Assembly: GCA_017470145.1 (NCBI GenBank)
Contig: JAFUFB010000030.1
Location: forward strand, 228,603 to 292,602
DNA length: 64,000 nucleotides
Reading direction: 5' to 3'
DNA from: Clostridia bacterium
GTDB lineage: Bacteria > Bacillota > Clostridia > Christensenellales > Aristaeellaceae
The notes under the pieces are model-generated. The model was not told where the DNA came from. It searched no databases and saw nothing but the letters and a program-made list of their open reading frames with translations. This document shows positions 1-7,718 of the stretch, piece after piece (the stretch's first letter is position 1; the number at the start of each line of letters is the position of its first letter). The position numbers were made by a program, and so were the translations under genes.

Positions 1-2
1 AC

Positions 3-314
3 ATCCCCTATGTTTTCCACAACATCGACCTGGTGGAGTATCCCCATGGGCCCCAGGCGGAGGAAGGCCTGTCGGAGAAAATCCAGGAGCAGGTTTTCCA
101 GGCGGTCATCGCCTTCGCCAGAACTGGCAATCCGGCCTGTGATGAAATTCCAACCTGGCCCGCCAGCACGGCGAAAAAGGAGCATGTGCTGGTGGTGGAC
201 GGAAGCACCCGGGTGCTGACGAACTATGATCACGAGCTGATCCGCACCCTGGGCGTCTACGCGGAAACAATCACGCGCAAGATGCGGGAGGCAGCCGGAC
301 AGATTCAGCACTGA
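3..314 (+). CDS. Type-B carboxylesterase, C-terminal fragment (5' end outside window)
   Basis: The frame is open from base 3 with no start in the window and ends at TGA 312-314, leaving about 103 residues. The segment reading PYVFHNIDLVEYPHG, then FARTGNP, then WPAST matches the last part of para-nitrobenzyl-esterase/carboxylesterase family proteins, where FVF, FAR-GNPN and WP are conserved. The catalytic Ser, Glu and His of the alpha/beta hydrolase fold lie upstream, so activity cannot be judged. No lipid anchor or membrane segment is seen in the fragment. Family call is fairly firm; substrate is unknown. Confidence 0.75.
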   Translation: MPYVFHNIDLVEYPHGPQAEEGLSEKIQEQVFQAVIAFARTGNPACDEIPTWPASTAKKEHVLVVDGSTRVLTNYDHELIRTLGVYAETITRKMREAAGQIQH

Positions 315-324
315 GGAGATTCTA

Positions 325-353
325 TTGACGTAAAAGTCATTTTCAGGTAGAAT
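325..353 (+). promoter_or_regulatory. Sigma-A-type promoter for the sugar ABC importer
   Basis: TTGACG (325-330) and TAGAAT (348-353) are separated by 17 bases, close to the -35/-10 consensus. The site starts 11 bases after the esterase stop and lies about 80 bases before the first permease gene, so the importer is probably its own transcription unit. Confidence 0.75.
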
Positions 354-431
354 ACATGCCAGATTCAACAGACGCAATTCCTGTGTCTGTCTTTGTGGAA
401 ATGCATATACATAAGGAAGGATGAGGGAAAG

Positions 432-1382
432 ATGAGCGCGAAGTCGGTCAAAGCGCCCAGCCTGCGGGAAAGCACCAGCTGGAAGAAGGCGCTGCAGCGG
501 GACTGGCATCTATATCTGATGCTGCTGGTTCCAGTGGCCCTGGTCATCGTTTTCAACTACGCAGCCTATCCCGGGCTGCGGATGGTCTTTATGGACTATA
601 AGCCCGCCAAGGGCTATGCCGGGTCTAAATGGGTAGGGTGGGAAACCTTTGCCAAGGTGTTCCGGGATAAGGATTTTAACCGGGCGCTGAAGAACTCCAT
701 CGTCTTCAACCTGCTGGATCTGCTGATCAGCTTCCCCATGCCCATCATCCTGGCCTTGATGCTGAACGAGCTGCGCTTCCCCCGGTTCAAGAAGGTGACG
801 CAGACCATTCTGTATCTGCCTCACTTCCTCAGCTGGGTCATCGTGGGCTCCGTGGCCTATCAGCTGTTTAAGCCCAGCAGCGGCATCGTTAACGTGCTGA
901 TGAAAAACTGGGGCTGGATCGAGGAGGGCATTCCCTTCCTGACGGAGAAGAATCACTGGGCCGTGACCTATCTGCTCATCGGCGTTTGGCAGGGCATGGG
1001 CTGGGGCACCATCATTTATCTGGCAGCCATCACCGGCATCAGCGGCGAGCTGTATGAGGCCGCCATGATCGACGGGGCCAGCCGCATGCAGCGCATCTGG
1101 CACATCACTCTGCCCGGCATCCGCTCCACCATCGTGGTGCTGCTGATCATGAATCTGGGCAAGATCATGGGCAGCAACTTCGAGCGGCTGGACGTTTTCG
1201 CCAATACCCAGGTTCGAGATTATCAATACCAATTGGCCATCTATATCTACGAAAAAGGTCTGGCCAACAGCAAGTTCAGCATGGCCACTGCCGTGGGTCT
1301 GTTCCAGTCCCTGGTAGGGCTGATGCTGGTGTTGATCAGCGACCGCTTCTCCAAAGCCCTTGGAGAAGACGGGCTTCTGTAA
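432..1382 (+). CDS. ABC sugar importer permease, LplB family
   Basis: A 316-residue inner-membrane subunit of a CUT1-type carbohydrate ABC importer. Hydrophobic segments run from about residue 27 onward. The cytoplasmic EAA loop is at about 209-228 (EAAMIDGAS, then a conserved Pro), where the ATPase would dock. It resembles LplB/YteP permeases that import oligosaccharides or aldouronates. An upstream in-frame ATG at 393 exists, but the ATG at 432 fits the family N-terminus and has AAGGAAGG/GAGGGA before it. It is followed 13 bases later by the second permease. No ATPase gene is in the window; such systems often share an MsmX-like ATPase encoded elsewhere. Confidence 0.9.
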   Translation: MSAKSVKAPSLRESTSWKKALQRDWHLYLMLLVPVALVIVFNYAAYPGLRMVFMDYKPAKGYAGSKWVGWETFAKVFRDKDFNRALKNSIVFNLLDLLISFPMPIILALMLNELRFPRFKKVTQTILYLPHFLSWVIVGSVAYQLFKPSSGIVNVLMKNWGWIEEGIPFLTEKNHWAVTYLLIGVWQGMGWGTIIYLAAITGISGELYEAAMIDGASRMQRIWHITLPGIRSTIVVLLIMNLGKIMGSNFERLDVFANTQVRDYQYQLAIYIYEKGLANSKFSMATAVGLFQSLVGLMLVLISDRFSKALGEDGLL

Positions 1383-1395
1383 GGAGGTGGGAAAG

Positions 1396-2316
1396 ATGGC
1401 AAGAAATAAGGAAAAAGAATTTGACACCATCAATGACGGTTCCCACGCGATCCGCAAATTCTCCATCGGCGATTTTATCATCATCCTGGTGCTGGTGATT
1501 CTGTGCGCCACCTGCATACTGCCCTTCATTCACCTGGCGGCCAAGTCCATTTCCAGCAACACGGCGGTCATGCAGAAATCCGTGGTGCTGCTGCCCAAGG
1601 GTGTCAATTTTGACGCCTACGCCTCCATCTTCCAGGATGGTACCCTGGTGCACTCCTTTGTGTACAGCGTAGGGGTGGTGGCGCTGTTCACCCTGCTGGG
1701 CATGATCGCCTGCACCTGCGCAGCCTATCCCCTGTCCAAAAAGCGCCTGAAGGGCCGGACCTTCTTCACCATCCTGCTGATGATCCCCATGTACTTCAAC
1801 GCTGGGCTGATTCCGACCTACCTGCTGTACAAGAATCTGGGCATGCTGAACACCATGTGGGTGCTGATTCTGCCGCTGATTTATTCCTCCTATAATATGC
1901 TGATCATGAAGAACTACTTCCAGAGCAATATTCCAGACAGCCTGGAGGAAGCGGCTTTCCTGGATGGGGCCTCTAATTTCCAGATTCTTTTCCAGATCGT
2001 GCTGCCCCTGTCTCTGCCCATCATCGCGACCCTGAGCCTGTTCTACGCCGTGGGCCGGTGGAATGCCTATGCGGACAATAAGTATTACATCACCAAGGAA
2101 GCCCTGAAGATGATCCAGTACAAGCTGTATCAGCTGGTTTCCTCGGCGACGGAGGCCCAGACCGCCACCCTGTCCGAGGCCATCGAGGTCACCAGCACCC
2201 CCGAGGTGCTCCAGGCCGCCTGCATCATGTTCGCCACATTGCCGATCATTTGCATCTATCCCTTCCTGCAGAAATACTTTGTGAAGGGTGTAATGGTTGG
2301 AGCTGTAAAGGGTTAA
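1396..2316 (+). CDS. ABC sugar importer permease, YtcP/LplC family
   Basis: A 306-residue permease partner of the preceding LplB-like protein. Transmembrane segments start at about residue 27, and an EAA loop (EEAAFLDGAS, conserved Pro near 204) is at about 183-204. The start is set by AAGGAGGT at 1381-1388, seven bases before ATG 1396. A longer frame from 1360 overlaps the upstream gene and lacks this site. The stop codon lies inside the arm of a structured repeat (2313 onward) that separates the permeases from the binding-protein gene. Substrate is probably an oligosaccharide; its identity is not readable from the sequence. Confidence 0.9.
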   Translation: MARNKEKEFDTINDGSHAIRKFSIGDFIIILVLVILCATCILPFIHLAAKSISSNTAVMQKSVVLLPKGVNFDAYASIFQDGTLVHSFVYSVGVVALFTLLGMIACTCAAYPLSKKRLKGRTFFTILLMIPMYFNAGLIPTYLLYKNLGMLNTMWVLILPLIYSSYNMLIMKNYFQSNIPDSLEEAAFLDGASNFQILFQIVLPLSLPIIATLSLFYAVGRWNAYADNKYYITKEALKMIQYKLYQLVSSATEAQTATLSEAIEVTSTPEVLQAACIMFATLPIICIYPFLQKYFVKGVMVGAVKG

Positions 2317-2415
2317 AATTTCGCGACCGCCTGCGGCGGAAATTTCGCGAAATTTTAACAGAGTCCGCACAGAGCAGTCTCCCCTGTGGGGAGCCGCGAC
2401 AATGCGGACGACCGG
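2313..2415 (+). repeat. Structured intergenic element, copy 1
   Basis: This 103-bp unit folds into two parts. Part 1 has a 14-bp arm 2313-2326 pairing perfectly with 2345-2358. Inside is CCGCC-TGC-GGCGG (2327-2339), and a 5-nt bulge AAATT (2340-2344) lies on the right side. Part 2, after CAGAG, has an outer stem TCCGCA/TGCGGA enclosing a hairpin CTCCCC-TGT-GGGGAG, with fixed 9-nt strands on either side, ending in CGACCGG. The stop codon of the upstream permease (2314-2316) is part of the first arm. Four other copies in the window share the plan with different but complementary arms. Confidence 0.85.
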
Positions 2416-2519
2416 GTGAGAAATCTGCGACCGCCAGTGACGGAAATCTCGCAGATTTCTCACAGAGCCAACAAGGAGCGAGCTCGCCAGTGGCGAGTCG
2501 CGACTATGTTAGCGACCGG
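2416..2519 (+). repeat. Structured intergenic element, copy 2 (tandem with copy 1)
   Basis: It starts on the base after copy 1. The part 1 arm is GTGAGAAATCTGCGA (2416-2430), pairing over 15 bp with 2444-2458. The inner stem is degenerate (CCGCC against GACGG) and the 5-nt bulge is AAATC. Part 2 is CAGAG, outer strands CCAACA and TGTTAG (five of six paired), inner hairpin CTCGCC-AGT-GGCGAG, then CGACCGG. Compared with copy 1 the stems changed on both sides while lengths and unpaired motifs stayed fixed. Confidence 0.85.
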
Positions 2520-2649
2520 GACCCTGCTGGGATGTACGCAGAAAAAAACTAACTTCGCGGCGAAGCCGCCAAAACAAATCGCCAAGTGAACCTAACCAAT
2601 TGTGTTATTCGGAGCTATGCTCTGAAAATAAAAAAGGAGGAGATCCCCT
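2520..2649 (+). other. Leader between the repeat pair and the binding-protein gene
   Basis: Together with the two repeat copies this completes the 333-bp gap 2317-2649. It holds a short GC hairpin GCGGC-GAA-GCCGC at about 2557-2569 and an A/T-rich leader ending in AAGGAGG (about 2634-2640), the ribosome site of the next gene. I see no convincing promoter here, so the binding protein is probably co-transcribed with the permeases through the repeat pair. Confidence 0.5.
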
Positions 2650-4287
2650 ATGAAAAAGATCCTTGCCCTGGTGCTGACAGCCATCATGATGCTGTCCGTG
2701 CTGCCCCTGGCTTCCGCGGAAAGCGCGACGGCCTGGGAACCCTTCGCGGAGAACGTGTCCATCACGATCCCGGTCTATGACCGTGGTCAGGCGGGCGTAC
2801 CCAACGTGGAGGACAACTACTGGACCAAGTGGATCCAGGAAAACTTCGGCGACAAGTACAACATCACCGTGAATTTCGTCGCCATTCCCCGGACGGACGT
2901 TATGACCAAGTACTCCATGCTGGCGGCGGCGGATGATCTGCCCACCGTCCTGATGGAATACGACTATCCCAAGGTTTCTCAGTGGGCCGCTGATGGCTAC
3001 CTGACCACCTTCAACATGGATGATTTCGCGGCTGTGGCCCCCACCTATTACAATCGCATGGTGGAAAACAACCAGCTGTCCTTCACCCAGCTGAATGGCG
3101 AGACCTTCCTGGTAGCGGCCCTTCGCCCCTACTATGACACCGCCTACACCTTCCAGACCTTCGTCCGCATGGACTGGCTACGGCAGGTGGGCTATGACTA
3201 CGTGCCCGTGAAGACCTCTGAGTGGAACGAAGCCATGCAGAAGATCAAGGATGCCGGCATCGCGGAGCATCCCGCTGGCGGCGTCATGGTGACCGGCGTT
3301 GGTTCCGACCAGAACTACGCTTGGCGCACCTGGCCCCTGGATGAGAAAGAATGGGCCATGTATGGCGATTACAACATTCCTTCCCTGTCCTGGGAACCCA
3401 ACAAGAACCTGCTGAAGAACGAAAACTACAAGTACAACGCGGGCCTGCTGAATCCGGAATATTATCTGACCGGCACCGAGGATGAGAAGACCAACTTCAT
3501 CAACGGCGAGTATTATCAGTACGCGGCTTACATCTCCTCCAGCATGGATTGGCTGAATGCTTTCTATGAAGCCAACCCCGACGCCGAGCTGGCCATCGCG
3601 CCCGTGGGCGGCGAGATTGACGAAGCCAGTGGCACCAACCCCGGCTATCGTACGGACAACCCCTTCGGCATGATGGTTGGCTTCTCCAAGGACGCCACCG
3701 AAGATCAGCTGAAGGCTGCCTGGATGTACATGGAATGGCTGACCCAGGATGAAAACCTGTTCACCTTCCAGTGGGGCATCGAAGGCGAGAACTTCAACTA
3801 TGACGAGAACGGTCTGCCTGTGGCCATCAGCGATTATGATGGCGAATACAAGCAGGGCTTCAGCAACAACAAGGACTACTGGTGCATCACCATCGAAGCT
3901 CGCCAGGCCGGTACCATTGAGGACATGATCAAAAACAATCTGCCTCATGACCTGCCCCAGGACTTCACGGATGAAATCGTCAAGTGGTACAACGACAAGG
4001 TGCAGGTGAAGGACGCTGGCTGGGCCATCGACAACGCCAAGTGGGGCGTGACCATGGAAGCGGAAGCCGAGTATCAGACCGTCCTGACCAACCTGTACAA
4101 GGAATATCGCGACAAGCTGACCATGTGCGCTCCCGAAGAATTCGACGCGCTGTATGATCAGTTCGCCCAGGAATATCTGGACGCCGGTTATCAGGAAGTT
4201 ATCGACGAGCGCGCGGAAGCCTATGAGGCGGGTTATTCTACTCATATGCTGAACACCGAAGCGACCGAAGTCGAGCTGGCGAAGTAA
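2650..4287 (+). CDS. Extracellular solute-binding protein of the sugar ABC importer
   Basis: A 545-residue exported binding protein. It has a Sec signal peptide (KK, hydrophobic core, then ASAES, so cleavage near residue 24). The mature part is rich in acidic and aromatic residues, typical of LplA/YtcQ-like carbohydrate-binding proteins. There is no lipobox Cys at the cleavage region, unlike most monoderm binding proteins of this class, so how it stays near the permease is unclear. The start is fixed by AAGGAGG upstream. It is last in the operon, after a structured repeat pair, and is followed by two strong terminators. Placing the binding protein last behind stable stems may allow separate dosage. 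Confidence 0.85.
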   Translation: MKKILALVLTAIMMLSVLPLASAESATAWEPFAENVSITIPVYDRGQAGVPNVEDNYWTKWIQENFGDKYNITVNFVAIPRTDVMTKYSMLAAADDLPTVLMEYDYPKVSQWAADGYLTTFNMDDFAAVAPTYYNRMVENNQLSFTQLNGETFLVAALRPYYDTAYTFQTFVRMDWLRQVGYDYVPVKTSEWNEAMQKIKDAGIAEHPAGGVMVTGVGSDQNYAWRTWPLDEKEWAMYGDYNIPSLSWEPNKNLLKNENYKYNAGLLNPEYYLTGTEDEKTNFINGEYYQYAAYISSSMDWLNAFYEANPDAELAIAPVGGEIDEASGTNPGYRTDNPFGMMVGFSKDATEDQLKAAWMYMEWLTQDENLFTFQWGIEGENFNYDENGLPVAISDYDGEYKQGFSNNKDYWCITIEARQAGTIEDMIKNNLPHDLPQDFTDEIVKWYNDKVQVKDAGWAIDNAKWGVTMEAEAEYQTVLTNLYKEYRDKLTMCAPEEFDALYDQFAQEYLDAGYQEVIDERAEAYEAGYSTHMLNTEATEVELAK

Positions 4288-4340
4288 TTTCGGTAGATCA
4301 AGCGAACGAGAGGAATTCTCCTTTCGCCGCTGAAAAAAGG

Positions 4341-4373
4341 GGAGGGCGGCTGAGCCACCCTCCCTGTTTTTTT
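4341..4373 (+). terminator. Rho-independent terminator of the sugar importer
   Basis: GGAGGG-c-GGC, short loop, GCC-a-CCCTCC (4341-4363) forms a GC-rich stem followed by a run of seven T (4367-4373). Confidence 0.85.
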
Positions 4374-4374
4374 C

Positions 4375-4403
4375 ACCCACCCTTTGGGGGTGGGTTTTAT
4401 TTT
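4375..4403 (+). terminator. Second, backup terminator
   Basis: ACCCACCC with a 3-nt loop and GGGGTGGGT (4375-4395), followed by TTTATTTT. It lies directly after the first terminator, isolating the next gene. Confidence 0.75.
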
Positions 4404-4445
4404 ACTCTGAAAATGGTGTGCCAAGTAAAATCATCAAATTCCATC

Positions 4446-4473
4446 TTGAAAGATCCTGGTTTTTATATATAAT
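4446..4473 (+). promoter_or_regulatory. Sigma-A-type promoter for the radical SAM gene
   Basis: TTGAAA (4446-4451), 16-base spacer, then a perfect TATAAT (4468-4473). It is 69 bases before the ATG. Confidence 0.8.
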
Positions 4474-4481
4474 GAAACTAT

Positions 4482-4510
4482 ATCTGAAACGATATAAACA
4501 TCGTTCAGAT
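4482..4510 (+). promoter_or_regulatory. Operator-like inverted repeat over the transcription start
   Basis: ATCTGAAACGAT (4482-4493), a 6-base spacer, then ATCGTTCAGAT (4500-4510) form an imperfect palindrome with one base missing on the right side. It begins eight bases after the -10 box, covering the expected start point, so a repressor bound here would block initiation. It could also fold as a 5' leader hairpin. Confidence 0.55.
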
Positions 4511-4541
4511 AGAATACGAAGAATCGCAGAAGGACACGAGG

Positions 4542-5645
4542 ATGGAAAATAATCAGACATTTGATATTCAGGATTACATGACCAAAGGGGTGGAACGGGT
4601 GGTGTCCGACGCCATCAAGGCCACGCTGAAGGATCCCCGGGAGAGCGCCTTCATGGCCCGGTTCGCCCTGGCCAGCAAAAAGGCCTCCAACAAGCGCCGC
4701 AAGGCAGAGGACGCGGGAGAGCATATCCCGCCCTTCCTCATCGCCAGCATTACCAGCCAGTGCAATTTGCACTGCGCGGGCTGCTATTCCCGTTGCAATC
4801 ACGCCACGGTGGACAGCGCGCCGGTGAAGCAAATGACCAGCGAGGAATGGTTCCGGCTGTTCGACGAGGCGGATGACCTGGGCATCAGCTTTATCCTACT
4901 GGCCGGGGGCGAGCCCATGCTGCGCCGGGATATCATCGAAGCCGCGGGGCAGAAGCCCAATATCCTGTTCCCGATCTTTACCAATGGCACTTTTATGGAC
5001 AGCAAGTATTTCGATCTCTTCGACCAGCATCGGAATCTGATTCCCATCATGAGCATCGAAGGGGAAAAGGAAATCACGGATGCCCGCCGGGGAACCGGCA
5101 TTTACGACCGCCTGATTGCCAACATGGATGAACTGCACCGCCGGGGCCTGATCTTTGGCGCGTCGGTCACGGTGACGACGGAGAACCTGCGGGAGGTCTC
5201 CTCCCCCGCTTTCCTAAAGAGCCTTTCGGATCGGGGCTGCAAGGCGGTCATTTTTGTGGAGTTCGTCCCTGTGACGGAGGATAGCCAGGAGCTGGCCCCC
5301 GGGGATGCGGATCGGGAATATCTGGCGACGGAGATTCAGCGTCTCCGGGCGGAGCATCCCGAGATGGTGTATATCTCCTTCCCTGGGGATGAAAAGAGCT
5401 CCGGCGGCTGCGTGGCGGCCGGGCGGGGTTTCTTCCACATCAATTCCCATGGCGGCGCGGAGCCCTGCCCCTTCTCCCCCTATTCGGACATCAACGTTCG
5501 GGATACCTCGCTGAAAGAGGCCATCAATTCCCGGCTGTTCCGCACCCTGCGGGAGAATGGCCATCTGCTGGAGGATCATGCCGGCGGCTGCGTACTGTAT
5601 GAGAAGCGGGAGCTGGTGGAGCAGATTCTGGCAGGACAAAGATAA
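4542..5645 (+). CDS. Radical SAM protein with C-terminal Cys-rich region
   Basis: A 367-residue protein. Cys74-x3-Cys78-x2-Cys81 (CNLHCAGC) is the radical SAM 4Fe-4S motif, followed by GGEP at about 125. The C-terminal part has GGC, EPCPF and GGC motifs that could bind an auxiliary cluster in SPASM/twitch fashion. The N-terminal 60 residues are charged and helical. It stands alone: promoter and palindrome upstream, hairpins downstream, and no peptide substrate or partner gene nearby, so its substrate is unknown. A role in modifying a peptide, heme-like or lipid substrate is possible but not shown. Confidence 0.8.
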   Translation: MENNQTFDIQDYMTKGVERVVSDAIKATLKDPRESAFMARFALASKKASNKRRKAEDAGEHIPPFLIASITSQCNLHCAGCYSRCNHATVDSAPVKQMTSEEWFRLFDEADDLGISFILLAGGEPMLRRDIIEAAGQKPNILFPIFTNGTFMDSKYFDLFDQHRNLIPIMSIEGEKEITDARRGTGIYDRLIANMDELHRRGLIFGASVTVTTENLREVSSPAFLKSLSDRGCKAVIFVEFVPVTEDSQELAPGDADREYLATEIQRLRAEHPEMVYISFPGDEKSSGGCVAAGRGFFHINSHGGAEPCPFSPYSDINVRDTSLKEAINSRLFRTLRENGHLLEDHAGGCVLYEKRELVEQILAGQR

Positions 5646-5657
5646 GCGATCAGGCAA

Positions 5658-5679
5658 GCTCCCCGCGGATCGGGGGAGC
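5658..5679 (+). terminator. GC hairpin after the radical SAM gene
   Basis: GCTCCCC (5658-5664) pairs with GGGGAGC (5673-5679) just after the stop. No T-run follows, so it may be a processing or partial terminator. Confidence 0.4.
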
Positions 5680-5720
5680 GAGGCAACGCTTGTTACGTAC
5701 AAAATCAACAGGTTTTATTT

Positions 5721-5750
5721 GCGCTGATTGACACAAATCAGCGCTTTCTT
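5721..5750 (+). terminator. Terminator between the radical SAM gene and the ABC exporter
   Basis: GCGCTGATT (5721-5729) pairs with AATCAGCGC (5736-5744) over 9 bp and is followed by TTTCTT. Confidence 0.6.
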
Positions 5751-5762
5751 CAAGAAAACGGA

Positions 5763-5792
5763 TTTACATGGCGCAGAGGCGCATGATATAAT
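5763..5792 (+). promoter_or_regulatory. Probable promoter of the ABC exporter
   Basis: TTTACA (5763-5768), 18-base spacer, TATAAT (5787-5792), 29 bases before the ATG of the ABC exporter. Confidence 0.6.
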
Positions 5793-5821
5793 TCCTGCAA
5801 AGCACGGGAGGGGGCGATTTC

Positions 5822-7666
5822 ATGCCAGGACCGGGCGGCCCGAGGGGGCGCACACAGTTTCTGACGGAGGAGGAGAAGCAGAATTCTCCCCGAATCACAA
5901 AGGCGCTGCTAACGAGAGTTTTTTCCTATCTGAAACCCTATTGGCGGCAGCTGGCGCTGGTGCTGATCTGCATCATCGTCTCTTCCGTCTGCGCTATTTT
6001 TCCTTCCATCCTGACCGGTAACATCATTGATGTGCTGACGGGGAAGGATCTGGGCGGCTGGTTCGGGGCCGGGGTTTCCGCGCTGATCCGGCTGATTCTG
6101 TTTTCCCTGGCTCTGAATCTGGCCTCGAACCTCATTGGCGTGGGCGAAGCTTACCTGAACAACTGGATTGCCCAGCATATCTCCTTCGATATGCGGAATC
6201 AGATGTATCGTCACCTGCAGAAGATGTCTCAGCGGTTCTTTACCTCGGAAAACCAAGGGGATATCATCACCCGCATGACCAGCGACATCTCCGGGGTGGA
6301 GTCCGTCATTACCAATACCTTTACCAGCATTCTTTCCAATGTCATCACCCTGGCGGTGGCGGTCATTGCCATGTTCCAGAAGAACTGGATTCTGGCGCTG
6401 GTGGGCATCGCAGTGGTGCCGCTGTTCACCCTGCCCACCCGCCTGGCGGGAAAGGCCAGCTGGAAGCTGGCGGGCGAGGCCCAGGCCTGCAACGACGAAA
6501 TCAACGGCATCCTGAATGAAACCCTTTCCGTCAGCGGCCAGCTGCTGGTGAAGCTTTTCAGCCGGGAAGAAAAAGAATATCAGCGCTATGAAGACGCCAA
6601 CGCTCGTATGATCGGGCTGAACATCCGGGCGCGGATGGCCGGCCGATGGTTCTTCATGCTGCTGAATACCCTGACCACCATTGGCCCCATGCTGCTGTAT
6701 CTGGTGGGCGGAATCCTGATCATGCAGCGGGATAGCAGCCTCAGCGTGGGCGATATCACCGTGCTGGTGGCGCTGCTGGGGCGGATGTACGGTCCGGTGA
6801 ACAGCCTGCTGAATATCCAGGTGGACTGGATTCGGTCCATGGCCATGTTTACCCGTATCTTTGAATATTATGATATGCAGCCGGAGATCGACGATCGGCC
6901 GGACGCAAAAATCCTCACCGGGGCCAAGGGCGAAATCACCTTCGAGCATGTGGATTTCAGCTATGATGGAGATCGGAAGATCCTGAAGGATATCAATTTC
7001 ACGCTGCACAGCGGGGACTGCATCGCCATCGTCGGCCCCAGCGGCAGCGGAAAGAGCACCATCGTCAATCTGATCCCTCGGCTCTGGGATGTATCCGCCG
7101 GGCGGGTTACCTTCGATGGCCGGGATGTACGGGATTGGACCCTGCATTCCCTGCGGGATGAGGTAGGTGTGGTGACCCAGGAAACCTATCTGTTCAATGG
7201 CACCATTCGGGATAATCTGCTGTACGCGAAGCCAGAGGCCACGGAGCAGGAGATGATCGAAGCCTGCAAGCAAGCGAATATATATGATTTTATCCAGAAG
7301 CAGCCGGAGGGCTTGGATACCCTGGTGGGCAATCGAGGCTTGAAGCTTTCCGGCGGGGAAAAGCAGCGCATTTCCATCGCCCGAGCCCTGCTGAAGGATC
7401 CGGCCCTGCTGATCTTTGACGAGGCCACCTCCGCCCTGGATTCCATCTCAGAGGCAGCCATCCAGGCGGCCATCAATCCCCTGATTGAGGAGCGAACCTC
7501 CATCCTGATCGCCCATCGGCTGTCCACCATCCTGGCCGCGGACGAAATTTTAGTGGTGCGGGATGGCGAAATTGTAGAACGCGGAACCCATAAGGAGCTG
7601 GTCCACGCCGGCGGCACCTATCAGGAGCTGTACGAAACCCAGTTCAGCAAAGCCATGGAAGAATAA
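5822..7666 (+). CDS. ABC exporter half-transporter (permease fused to ATPase)
   Basis: A 614-residue MsbA/LmrA-type exporter. The N-terminal transmembrane domain has six predicted helices, about residues 35-330. The ATPase domain carries Walker A GPSGSGKST near 405-413, signature LSGGEKQR near 508, and Walker B LLIFDEATSALD near 530, followed by the H-loop AHRLS. It would work as a homodimer or with another half. The start ATG 5822 is preceded by GGGAGGGGG. The N-terminus is Pro/Gly-rich, as in many Bacillota lipid or drug exporters. It is monocistronic in the window and the cargo is unknown; an over-specific lipid A or drug label would not be justified. Confidence 0.9.
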   Translation: MPGPGGPRGRTQFLTEEEKQNSPRITKALLTRVFSYLKPYWRQLALVLICIIVSSVCAIFPSILTGNIIDVLTGKDLGGWFGAGVSALIRLILFSLALNLASNLIGVGEAYLNNWIAQHISFDMRNQMYRHLQKMSQRFFTSENQGDIITRMTSDISGVESVITNTFTSILSNVITLAVAVIAMFQKNWILALVGIAVVPLFTLPTRLAGKASWKLAGEAQACNDEINGILNETLSVSGQLLVKLFSREEKEYQRYEDANARMIGLNIRARMAGRWFFMLLNTLTTIGPMLLYLVGGILIMQRDSSLSVGDITVLVALLGRMYGPVNSLLNIQVDWIRSMAMFTRIFEYYDMQPEIDDRPDAKILTGAKGEITFEHVDFSYDGDRKILKDINFTLHSGDCIAIVGPSGSGKSTIVNLIPRLWDVSAGRVTFDGRDVRDWTLHSLRDEVGVVTQETYLFNGTIRDNLLYAKPEATEQEMIEACKQANIYDFIQKQPEGLDTLVGNRGLKLSGGEKQRISIARALLKDPALLIFDEATSALDSISEAAIQAAINPLIEERTSILIAHRLSTILAADEILVVRDGEIVERGTHKELVHAGGTYQELYETQFSKAMEE

Positions 7667-7718
7667 GGCGAAATAACATTATCCCCGTGTTTTTTCTGCA
7701 AAGGCGTGCTCATTTCTC

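Noticed and set aside
2313-2519. Insertion-sequence end or MITE with target duplication
   Set aside because: No transposase, no clear target-site duplication and no common terminal inverted repeat across copies, since the outer arms differ in sequence. A mobile origin is not excluded.
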